5,369 nt of DNA from an uncultured Lachnobacterium sp. (GCA_900548765.1 URLU01000155.1:1-5369), one strand, 5' to 3'; shown: positions 1 to 4,519, numbered from the stretch's first letter. Translations and numbers: made by a program. The notes: generated from the sequence alone by a model not told the origin.

Positions 1-282
1 GATAAAAGCAGCAGAAATTCCAGCTTCATTCAAAGCCTTTACCTGATCCTGCATGAGGGAAATCAATGGTGAAATGACCAGTGTGATTCCCGGCAAGAGC
101 AAGGCTGGAATCTGATAGCACAGAGATTTTCCTGCGCCTGTCGGCATGACTGCAAAGGCGTCCCTGCCTGACAGGATGCTGTCGATTATTGCTTTTTGTC
201 CTGGGCGGAATGAGGGGTAGCCGAAGAGGTCTTTTAGGGCGTCCTCGGGGGTGGTGTAGGATTTTGTGGGTGTGTTGGTCAT
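1..282 (-). CDS. recQ: RecQ-family ATP-dependent DNA helicase, N-terminal 94 codons (runs off the left edge)
   Basis: RecQ is a 3'-5' superfamily 2 DNA helicase acting in recombination and replication-fork repair. The visible 94 residues hold the family's start: FGYPSFRPGQ (motif 0, about residues 20-29), the Walker A motif MPTGAGKS at about 46-53, then LCYQIPALL, and motif Ia VISPLISLMQDQV at about 69-81. The remaining helicase motifs, zinc-binding and HRDC domains lie beyond position 1. The ATG at 282-280 is the natural start: it sits about 20 residues before motif 0, as is usual. It also overlaps the stop of the upstream nuclease remnant by four bases (ATGA), so translation is probably coupled to that reading frame. 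The ribosome site is weak (AAAG and GAG purine patches), which fits coupling. No defect is visible in the part present. Confidence 0.95.
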   Translation of the reverse strand, partial: MTNTPTKSYTTPEDALKDLFGYPSFRPGQKAIIDSILSGRDAFAVMPTGAGKSLCYQIPALLLPGITLVISPLISLMQDQVKALNEAGISAAFI

Positions 283-611
283 GTGGCTATCTCTACTTTC
301 TTTCCTGCAAAGGCAATTCCGTATTTAGCAATATCCCGGATGCCTCTGTCTTTTAAATCTGTATCATAGTGTTTTGAGTCAATTTGCCGCAAAGCCGTCT
401 TTGCTGCTTCTGATAATGAGTTTTCCTTTTTTACTGCCTTAAACTCCATAATGATTCCAGGAAGCGAATGGAGCTTAGGTTCTAATACAAGGTCAAATCT
501 TCCATCACCTGCTTCTCTGTTTGAGTGAATATAGTATCTGGAAGACATACCGGCAGCAAGCCCCAGCATCGTTCCATGATAAAATCCTTCTGTTGCACCA
601 TCAATATTCAT
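279..611 (-). pseudogene. PD-(D/E)XK nuclease (PDDEXK_9) domain: C-terminal remnant of an AAA-ATPase-like/PDDEXK protein
   Basis: This about 110-residue frame is the C-terminal domain of the AAA-ATPase_like (PF09820) plus PDDEXK_9 (PF08011) family, proteins of roughly 550 residues that are abundant in gut Clostridia and of unclear function. Visible family features, in order, are GFYHGTMLGL, SNREAGDGRFDL and IIMEFKAVKK, and near the end YGIAFAGKKVEI. The putative catalytic residues are D of GRFDL and E-x-K of MEFK, so the nuclease core looks chemically complete. The ATPase half is in a different frame upstream, and about 250-300 residues that normally join the two are missing. An in-frame ATG at 611-609 (preceded by a TTG at 614) overlaps the upstream frame's stop, so reinitiation could still make a stand-alone nuclease domain. 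The TGA at 281-279 overlaps the recQ start. I favour a relic over a working gene, but translation is possible. Confidence 0.8.
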
Positions 612-1145
612 CAATCAAAACAATGACCTTTGACCTATGGTGCTTTTCAAGCATACGGCATAGGTTGAGAAGGGCTCTTGTATACTCAACTTCATTCAGC
701 ATGCCATCCTGCATTCTAGCCAAATAGTCCAGTTCTACCAGATTTAAGCTGGAGCTGGTATATAATTCACTATGTCTCATATATTCATCACGAATGATAT
801 TTTTAACCGCCTCGAAAGTACTTGACCATTCTGTGAATTTAGCATCTTTAAATGTAATTGAGATGACAGGAAATGCGCCTTGCAGCTTCTGATATTTCTC
901 ACCACAAGCCCAGATTTTTTTATCCTTGAAATATGCAGAAGTGTCCTCATCTGACTTTTCAAAATAACTCTTTAGCATATCAATTGCCAATGTTTTACCA
1001 AATCTTCTCAGTCTTGTAAATAAAATCACAGGAACATTATCATCAATCAAATCACGGATTAGGAGGGTTTTATCAACATAGTAGCTATGCTTAACCACAT
1101 CCACATATGATGTATTCCCAACTGCGCAGGAACGTATTCAATCAT
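601..1145 (-). pseudogene. AAA-ATPase-like (PF09820) N-terminal remnant, frameshifted and truncated at Walker B
   Basis: This is the N-terminal ATPase half of the same broken gene. It shows GNTSYVDVVKHSYYVDKT, the family's unusual Walker A in TRLRRFGKT, and TFKDAKF in the middle. Walker B VIVLIDEY comes right at the end, where TGA stops the frame at 603-601. Two lesions are visible. First, near the start, an ATG at 1145-1143 opens MIEYVPA, but the rest of the protein (VGNTSY) is two bases out of phase. Deleting one GC from the GCGC at 1124-1127 restores a continuous EYVPAVGNTSY, which matches the usual start of the family. A GTG at 1104 is the only in-phase later start and has no ribosome site. 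Second, the join to the nuclease half at about 601-612 is out of frame and lacks the segment that normally follows LIDEYD. The ATG lies six bases after the stop of the excisionase-like gene, suggesting a former operon. Confidence 0.85.
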
Positions 1146-1151
1146 TTGTAG

Positions 1152-1325
1152 TTACAGTGTTTTTCCACTATAAGCAAGGACTGCCTCCTTTGGAATCTTC
1201 CAATTGCGTCCTTCTTTTATCGCTCCTGTAAAAGTCTCTTGGTTACACAGCCCTACAACTCTTCGTACTGATAAATACAAGATTTGAGCAGCTTCTTTTG
1301 TTGACAGGAATTTGTTTTCGGTCAT
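1152..1325 (-). CDS. Excisionase-like helix-turn-helix DNA-binding protein (HTH_17 type), 57 aa
   Basis: A complete 57-residue protein beginning MTENKFLSTKEAAQIL and ending YSGKTL. The pattern is S/T-KEAA-x-I-L, then SVRRVVGLC (recognition helix), then AIKEGRNWKIPKEAV. This is the winged-helix HTH_17 fold (PF12728) of MerR-like/excisionase proteins, which are normally 55-75 residues long. The wing residues GRNWKIP are intact. The start is the only ATG. A weak purine patch (AAGAAG, about 1332-1338 on this strand) lies seven to eight bases upstream. It is read from a promoter laced with three copies of a short box, so self-regulation is likely. The gene ends six bases before the decayed ATPase gene and was probably its operon leader. 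Whether it is a phage/element recombination directionality factor or simply a small repressor cannot be told from sequence; no integrase is present. Confidence 0.85.
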   Translation of the reverse strand: MTENKFLSTKEAAQILYLSVRRVVGLCNQETFTGAIKEGRNWKIPKEAVLAYSGKTL

Positions 1326-1333
1326 ATCGGCAC

Positions 1334-1392
1334 TTCTTTTCGGAAATAGTATAGTTCTTTTCGGAAATTAGGGCAAGGCGTTTCCGAAAAGA
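1334..1392. repeat. Three-copy operator-like box around the HTH promoter
   Basis: The plus strand carries TTCTTTTCGGAAAT exactly twice (1334-1347 and 1355-1368). The inverted form TTTCCGAAAAGA occurs at 1381-1392, giving a 12-base match on the other strand. The shared core TTTTCGGAAA is nearly palindromic (TTTYCGRAAA). The first two copies are 21 bp apart, two helical turns, so proteins bound to them would face the same side of the DNA. The copies sit at the transcription start, inside the -10/-35 spacer and just upstream of the -35. The likeliest ligand is the adjacent excisionase-like protein, by inference from position. Confidence 0.7.
1348..1376 (-). promoter_or_regulatory. Promoter of the excisionase-like HTH gene
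   Basis: Reading the minus strand, TTGCCC (1376-1371, four of six to TTGACA) and TATACT (1353-1348, five of six to TATAAT) are separated by exactly 17 bases. The predicted start falls near 1341, giving a leader of about 16 bases before the ATG at 1325. The spacer contains the middle copy of the TTTTCGGAAA box. The other two boxes touch the -35 and the start point, so a bound protein would block polymerase. Confidence 0.65.
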
Positions 1393-1411
1393 TGACTGAT
1401 AAATTACTTCC

Positions 1412-1483
1412 TCACTCTTTGAAAAAACGCTCTGCTTTCTTTGTGTCGCTGCACTTTTTGGTGTCGAAAATTTGTAGGTTCAT
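1412..1483 (-). pseudogene. ArsC/Spx-like protein, 5' remnant (23 codons)
   Basis: The start MNLQIFDTKKCSDTKKAERF followed by FKE and a TGA (1414-1412) matches the opening of thioredoxin-fold ArsC/Spx-like 'arsenate reductase family' proteins. These normally run about 115-120 residues. The first beta strand and the KKCSDTKKA turn with its single cysteine are present. The family usually continues FFKERGI, so the stop may be a CGA-to-TGA change, but the bases after GG no longer resemble the family, so most of the gene is also gone. The ATG has a real ribosome site: AAAGG seven bases upstream (about 1491-1495). The leader therefore survives although the gene does not. It lies just upstream of the triple-box promoter of the HTH gene. 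Confidence 0.6.
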
Positions 1484-1657
1484 CTTATACCTTTATAAAT
1501 TCACTATATAGCAAATATCCATTTACTATTTTTTAATTTTCTCAATTAATTTAATAGCTAGGCTAGCTTTTCATTGAGATTTCTTATGCTTTTTTCGTTG
1601 ACATTTAATACTGTTCAATATATCATGTAATCAAGAGATGGGTTTGTTACCGTACAG

Positions 1658-1939
1658 CTATTGCTCAAGCGGGGTGCTCGTTTCTTTTTTTATGTTCACC
1701 ATGTCATACAGATATAAATTTCCGTCTGCAGCATGTCGTATCAACATTTCTATCCTGAATATATTAAACCGTTCAAGATCTCCAGTATCATTGTTATATA
1801 CTGGAAGTGCAAACCTTGTCGTAAATCTATACCAGCCAAACTTTGCATCAACATTATGCTTTCCTTTAAAACGAATATCACTGATTACAACAATTTTCTT
1901 TCCATCTCAATCTGATATTACGCTTATTTTCTTATCCAC
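1658..1939 (-). pseudogene. Decayed gene resembling LPD/MuF-associated phage-type hypothetical proteins
   Basis: A minus-strand frame opens at GTG (1939) behind a good ribosome site, AAAGGGAG eight bases upstream. It reads DKKISVISD, then an in-frame TGA (1909-1907), then DGKKIVVISDIRFKGK. It continues through FGWYRFTTRFALPVYNN, MLIRHAADGNLYLYDMV and NIKKETSTPLEQ to TAG at 1660-1658. From memory this resembles about 200-residue Lachnospiraceae proteins, with a tail related to domains of large polyvalent (LPD) and MuF phage proteins. In those, roughly 90 residues separate the first block from the GWYRY block, so an internal deletion at about KHNVD/AKFGW is likely. After the TAG the same frame still reads LYGNKPIS, then TGA at 1633-1631, so the original end was probably further left. 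The family function is unknown to me. A copy of the neighbouring repressor's operator precedes it. Confidence 0.55.
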
Positions 1940-1960
1940 TAAATATACTCCCTTTCAATC

Positions 1961-1976
1961 TGACGCATTACGTTAT
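1961..1976. promoter_or_regulatory. Second copy of the Xre operator, upstream of the decayed gene
   Basis: TGACGCATTACGTTAT matches the right-centred part of the palindrome at 2288-2303 (TAACGCATTGCGTTAT) at 14 of 16 positions. It lies 22 bases ahead of the GTG at 1939 and just before its ribosome site. This suggests the repressor encoded at 2070-2267 controlled both its own gene and this neighbour. A weak -10 (TATAGT, about 2007-2012 on the minus strand) lies further upstream, but I could not pair it with a convincing -35. Confidence 0.55.
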
Positions 1977-2069
1977 GTTTATGGTAAAAAAAATATACAA
2001 AAAATACTATAATACCTGATAACTCTTCCTTGAACTAATTCTTGGACTAGAAATCATCAGTACCACTTT

Positions 2070-2267
2070 TTAATTATCTTCACTATTGATTCGGCGCTCT
2101 ATTTCCGCTCTGTATTTCAACAATCGCAGTAAATAATCCGGAAGTTCTCTTTTCTCTGCTTCCCAATCTTGAACGGTACGATACGGAATACCATAGTAGT
2201 CACTAAATTCACGTCTGTTCATTCCCATTTTTTCTCTTAATTTTTTTACTTCTTTTCCTCTACTCAT
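2070..2267 (-). CDS. Xre-type helix-turn-helix transcriptional regulator, 65 aa
   Basis: A complete small cro/CI-like DNA-binding protein. It opens MSRGKEVKKLREKMGMNRRE. The helix-turn-helix follows (about residues 17-40, FSDYYGIPYRTVQDWE), then EKRELPDYLLRLLKYR and a charged tail ending NSEDN. The conserved MGMNRREF and IPYRTVQDWE signatures are intact. Such 60-75 residue regulators are common beside accessory or toxin-like genes in Lachnospiraceae. The start at 2267 is chosen because GGGAGAG (2281-2275) lies seven bases upstream; a TTG at 2285 would lengthen the protein by six residues but has no ribosome site. The promoter carries a perfect -35, and a 10-bp-arm palindrome covers the start of transcription, so autorepression is very likely. 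The related site at 1961-1976 points to the decayed gene downstream as its partner. Confidence 0.9.
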   Translation of the reverse strand: MSRGKEVKKLREKMGMNRREFSDYYGIPYRTVQDWEAEKRELPDYLLRLLKYRAEIERRINSEDN

Positions 2268-2284
2268 GATTAAACTCTCCCACA

Positions 2285-2305
2285 AAATAACGCATTGCGT
2301 TATTT
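2285..2305. promoter_or_regulatory. Palindromic operator of the Xre-type regulator
   Basis: AAATAACGCA and TGCGTTATTT form perfect 10-bp arms around a single central T (2295). The predicted transcription start (about 2300) lies inside the palindrome, and the -10 begins just past its right end. This is a classic arrangement for self-repression by a dimeric Xre protein. A closely similar site occurs at 1961-1976. Confidence 0.75.
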
Positions 2306-2306
2306 A

Positions 2307-2335
2307 ATAGTACTCGATATATACTATGTTGTCAA
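2307..2335 (-). promoter_or_regulatory. Promoter of the Xre-type regulator
   Basis: On the minus strand a perfect TTGACA (2335-2330) is followed after 17 bases by TACTAT (2312-2307, four of six to TATAAT). The start is expected near 2300, about 33 bases before the ATG at 2267. Confidence 0.75.
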
Positions 2336-2379
2336 TTCGCTATATTTTCACCTCTCATCATATTTTCGCCCATATATTT

Positions 2380-2583
2380 TTAAAAAATAGAAAAGACAGG
2401 CCCGAATTCCTTGTAAATCAAGGCTTTTCGTCCTGTCATTAATATAACATGTGCTCCTGTTGCTGAAATTAAAAGTGCTCTATCCTCTCCTGTTTCAAGA
2501 ATTTTCTTCAAATTCATAATAAATCCAACCTGCATACTATTTGGCTGCAATTTATATTTATCAATCGGATCAAATATCTTCAA
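2380..2583 (-). pseudogene. Remnant of a DEAD/DEAH-box (restriction-type) helicase, cut at Walker A
   Basis: The frame reads KIFDPIDKYKLQPNSMQ, then FIMNLKKILETGEDRALLIS and ATG. This matches the segment just before and into motif I of superfamily 2 helicases of the DUF3427/type III restriction 'Res' kind, where the text continues ATGTGKTYAS. Here the P-loop is lost: after SATG (about position 2455) the sequence becomes AHVILMTGRKALIY, unrelated to the family, and runs through the terminator hairpin to TAA at 2380. There is no proper start: the frame opens at TTG (2583) just after a TAA, without a ribosome site. Only about 43 of the several hundred residues expected for such a helicase are recognisable. 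It lies about 33 bases after the thiC stop. It could have been a defence or repair helicase, but nothing functional remains. Confidence 0.6.
2382..2437 (-). terminator. Intrinsic terminator downstream of thiC and the helicase relic
   Basis: On the minus strand, GACAGG and CCTGTC (2437-2432 with 2400-2395) form the outer stem. CGAA/TTCG extends it, and CCTTG/CAAGG around ATTTA forms the tip. TTTTCTATTTTTT follows. The hairpin has internal loops, but the U-rich tail is good. It is the only terminator I see between thiC and the Xre gene, so it probably ends the thiC transcript. Confidence 0.7.
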
Positions 2584-2615
2584 TAGTTACAAACAATATT
2601 CCCTATTTCATGTTC

Positions 2616-3923
2616 CTATAAAATATCTATATACTCTCCCGCCAGTGCCTTATTCATGCTTCGCACCGCGCAGAATTTTCCACACATGCTGCATGCTTCG
2701 CTATGGTCGTCCTCCGGCAGGCGGTCTTCTCTTATCTGCTTTGCTGTTTCCGGGTCCAGTGCGCAGTCAAACTGTGCATCCCAGTCCAGCACTCTTCTGG
2801 CATCAGCCATTTTGTCATCTATATCCCTTGCTCCCGGGATTCCTTTTGCTATATCGGCTGCATGCGCCGCAATTTTTGATGCGATGATTCCCTGCTTTAC
2901 ATCATCAAGGTTTGGAAGGGCAAGGTGCTCTGCTGGTGTGACATAGCACAGGAATGCGGCTCCGTTCATTGCTGCCACTGCTCCTCCGATTGCTGCTGTA
3001 ATATGGTCATAGCCCGGCGCTATATCTGTCACCAGTGGTCCCAATACATAAAATGGTGCGCCCATGCATATGGTCTGCTGCACCTTCATATTTGCTGCTA
3101 CCTGGTCCAGTGGCACATGTCCCGGTCCTTCAACCATAACCTGTACGTTGTGCTCCCATGCACGTTTTGTCAGTTCACCAAGCCTAACTAACTCCTCAAT
3201 CTGGCAGACATCTGTGGCATCTGCAAGACAACCCGGTCTGCAGGCGTCTCCCAATGAGATTGTCACATCATGCTCTTCGCAGATTTCCAGTATCTCGTCA
3301 TAATGCTCATAAAATGGATTTTCCTCACCTGTCATACACATCCATGCGAATACAAGCGAACCTCCTCGGCTCACAATATTCATTTTTCTCTTATGTTTAC
3401 GAATCTGCTCTATTGTTTTTCTTGTGATTCCACAGTGAAGTGTTACAAAATCCACGCCATCCTCTGCGTGAAGTCTGACTACGTCAACAAAATCCTTCGC
3501 TGTCAAAGTTGCCAGGTCTCTCTGATAGTGGATAACGCTGTCATATACTGGCACTGTACCAATCATTACCGGACATTCGCTGGTTAATTTCTGTCTGAAG
3601 GGCTGTGTATTTCCATGGCTGGAAAGGTCCATGATTGCCTCTGCTCCAAGATCTACTGCGCTCATAACTTTTTTCATTTCCACATCATAGTCCTTGCAGT
3701 CTCTCGATACTCCAAGATTAACATTAATCTTTGTACGCAGCATAGAGCCCACGCCCTCTGCACTTAGTGACTTGTGGTGCTTGTTGGCAGGAATTGCCAC
3801 CTTGCCCTCTGCTACCAGCTTCATCAAATCTTCTACTGGCATGTTTTCTTTTTTTGCAACCAATTCTATCTCCGGTGTTATGACGCCTTTGCGAGCTGCA
3901 TCCATCTGTGTTGTGTATTCCAT
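2616..3923 (-). CDS. thiC: Phosphomethylpyrimidine synthase ThiC
   Basis: ThiC is a radical-SAM enzyme that rearranges 5-aminoimidazole ribotide into HMP phosphate, the pyrimidine half of thiamine. It acts in the cytosol with a [4Fe-4S] cluster and a metal ion. The 435-residue protein is the short clostridial form (E. coli ThiC has 631 residues, with an extra N-terminal region). Visible signatures include IMDLSSHGNT (about 97-106), RPGCLADATD (about 229-238), EGPGHVP with metal ligand H269, GPLVTDIAPGYDHI (about 295-308), and CYVTPAEHL with metal ligand H333. The C-terminal cluster motif is CSMCGKFC (C411, C414, C418), spaced CX2CX3C rather than the proteobacterial CX2CX4C; I believe this is normal for short ThiC. 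The ATG at 3923 has a strong ribosome site. A TPP riboswitch precedes it. No other thiamine gene lies in the window, so it appears monocistronic here. No lesion is seen. Confidence 0.98.
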   Translation of the reverse strand: MEYTTQMDAARKGVITPEIELVAKKENMPVEDLMKLVAEGKVAIPANKHHKSLSAEGVGSMLRTKINVNLGVSRDCKDYDVEMKKVMSAVDLGAEAIMDLSSHGNTQPFRQKLTSECPVMIGTVPVYDSVIHYQRDLATLTAKDFVDVVRLHAEDGVDFVTLHCGITRKTIEQIRKHKRKMNIVSRGGSLVFAWMCMTGEENPFYEHYDEILEICEEHDVTISLGDACRPGCLADATDVCQIEELVRLGELTKRAWEHNVQVMVEGPGHVPLDQVAANMKVQQTICMGAPFYVLGPLVTDIAPGYDHITAAIGGAVAAMNGAAFLCYVTPAEHLALPNLDDVKQGIIASKIAAHAADIAKGIPGARDIDDKMADARRVLDWDAQFDCALDPETAKQIREDRLPEDDHSEACSMCGKFCAVRSMNKALAGEYIDIL

Positions 3924-3926
3924 TTT

Positions 3927-3937
3927 GCTCCTCCTTT
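3927..3937 (-). promoter_or_regulatory. Ribosome binding site of thiC
   Basis: AAAGGAGGAGC on the minus strand, three bases after which AAA-ATG follows (start codon at 3923). It is the strongest Shine-Dalgarno in the window and is the probable end target of riboswitch control if regulation is at translation. Confidence 0.85.
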
Positions 3938-3962
3938 ATCTCTGCACATATGGTTTTGTTAA

Positions 3963-4028
3963 GCGGCGGAAGGTGGTGTCCCCAATCCACCGCATTACTA
4001 AAGGGGCACCGCCATTGGCAATACCCCT
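3963..4028 (-). promoter_or_regulatory. GC-rich paired hairpins between the TPP aptamer and thiC (likely expression platform)
   Basis: Hairpin A: 4028-4017 (AGGGGTATTGCC) pairs with 4013-4002 (GGCGGTGCCCCT) over 12 continuous pairs, three of them G-U, around loop AAT. Only three Us follow, so it is a poor terminator. Hairpin B: GGTGG (3991-3987) with CCACC (3976-3972), optionally extended by GCGG/CCGC (3993-3990 with 3966-3963). An alternative pairing exists: GGTGCCCC (4010-4003) with GGGGACACC (3983-3975), one base bulged, which would break A and B. Mutually exclusive helices of this kind fit a riboswitch output. The segment is much richer in GC than its surroundings. Confidence 0.5.
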
Positions 4029-4080
4029 ACAGATTACATAAACTCACAAACACCGAAATATCATATGTTTATTCGCTTTA

Positions 4081-4172
4081 CGATATATCCCTACGTTGGC
4101 ATTATCCAAATCAGGTTACAGGTCGAAACTCTTAGTTTCCTCTCAGCCGATAATATCAGCTCCCTTTTCACT
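4081..4172 (-). ncRNA. TPP riboswitch (THI element) of thiC
   Basis: The minus strand holds the conserved thi-box order: AAAAGGGAGC (about 4168-4159), CGGCTGAGAGG (about 4150-4140), ACCTGTAACCTGA (about 4122-4110), TTGGATAATGCCAACG and GTAGGGA (4094-4088). Helices seen: GCTGAT/ATCGGC, an optional GAAACT/AGTTTC hairpin (4139-4125), TTGG/CCAA replacing the usual CTGG/CCAG (a compensated change), and CCT/AGG closing the thiamine side. The CUGAGA pyrimidine-binding loop is intact. I could not find a strong closing P1 helix. A separate 7-bp hairpin, GATGATT/AATCATC, lies directly upstream (4190-4174). By established function, TPP binding would lower thiC expression. Confidence 0.93.
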
Positions 4173-4266
4173 AGATGATTATAAATCATCCTGCTGTCCA
4201 GTGCAAGCCCGTCTTTTTTTCCCCTATGCAATACCTATATTCTTACCATTTTCTCTTCCATTACTT

Positions 4267-4299
4267 ATTATAATACAGTACAATTACAATACAGTACAA
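4267..4299 (-). repeat. Tandem 16-bp repeat carrying the probable thiC -10 box
   Basis: Two adjacent 16-bp units, TTATAATACAGTACAA (4268-4283) and TTACAATACAGTACAA (4284-4299), differ at one base. Reading the minus strand, a perfect TATAAT lies at 4272-4267 at the end of the pair and would start thiC about 337 bases before its ATG. No good -35 sits 16-18 bases upstream; TTGTAC at 4299-4294 is 21 bases away. Each unit contains the small palindrome TACTGTA, so the repeats may be operator half-sites, for example for a GntR/YtrA-type regulator; that ligand is a guess. Confidence 0.5.
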
Positions 4300-4345
4300 C
4301 GCAAAAGACATTAATCAAATTCATGTATTTGAAAAAATATATGTA

Positions 4346-4483
4346 TCATTCACTGTAAGTCTTTATAAATTCTTTCTTGTTACATGGTCTACCAAAGAAA
4401 TATCCCTGCATAATCTGCACATAGAAAATATTTACACTCACACTAAACTCAGGAATATGATGAAAAATCTTTTGATGTGATGT
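4346..4483 (-). pseudogene. EAL-domain (c-di-GMP phosphodiesterase) remnant, 45 codons
   Basis: An in-frame minus-strand stretch reads SHQKIFHHIPEFSVSVN, then IFYVQIMQGYFFGRP, then CNKKEFIKTYSE and TGA (4348-4346). Two EAL-family landmarks are recognisable: the mid-domain SVN-I-x-x-x-Q strand and the closing QGYFFGRP...EF segment. In a whole EAL domain these are more than 100 residues apart; here they touch at YVQ/IMQG, so the middle, including later catalytic residues, has been deleted in frame. S-to-F in SVNIF is also atypical (SVNIS usual). There is no start codon with a ribosome site. The same frame runs a little further right into the terminator at 4484-4519 before reaching a stop, without recognisable sequence. 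It lies between a c-di-GMP-type HD-GYP gene and thiC. Confidence 0.65.
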
Positions 4484-4519
4484 AAAAAAGCAATGGACTA
4501 ACTCCTGTAGCCATTGCTT
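4484..4519 (-). terminator. Intrinsic terminator of the HD-GYP gene
   Basis: On the minus strand AAGCAATGG (4519-4511) pairs perfectly with CCATTGCTT (4496-4488) around a 14-base loop, which can itself partly pair (CTA/TAG). A run of six Us follows, ending at 4484. It is 57 bases after the HD-GYP stop codon. Confidence 0.9.

Noticed and set aside
1556..1568. Palindrome AGCTAGGCTAGCT
   Set aside because: The 6-bp arms have only one base between them and no U-run follows, so it is not a terminator. No partner copy was seen to support an operator.
1638..2012. Plus-strand open frame of 124 codons
   Set aside because: It lies opposite the decayed minus-strand gene, has no family features, and no ribosome site at its ATG. 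The minus-strand text is far more protein-like.
2029..2049. Direct repeat CTTGAACTA / CTTGGACTA
   Set aside because: Nine bases with one mismatch in AT-rich spacer DNA is expected by chance.
2337..2380. Short minus-strand text MGENMMRGENIAN before the Xre promoter
   Set aside because: Only about 13 codons with no family match; not enough to call a gene end or relic.
2645..4041. Several plus- and minus-strand frames of 60-115 codons across thiC and its leader
   Set aside because: They are shadows of thiC or of the riboswitch leader in other frames, without ribosome sites or recognisable motifs.
4211..4220. T-run on the plus strand resembling a plus-strand terminator
   Set aside because: No stem precedes it on the plus strand, and no plus-strand gene would use it.
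4234..4256. Tiny leader frame (ATG-GTA-AGA-ATA-TAG) behind GGAAGAG in the thiC leader
   Set aside because: Four codons before a riboswitch is too short to support as a functional leader peptide without conservation data.
4096..4314. Plus-strand frame over the riboswitch
   Set aside because: It overlaps the TPP aptamer and promoter on the other strand and has no protein-family features.
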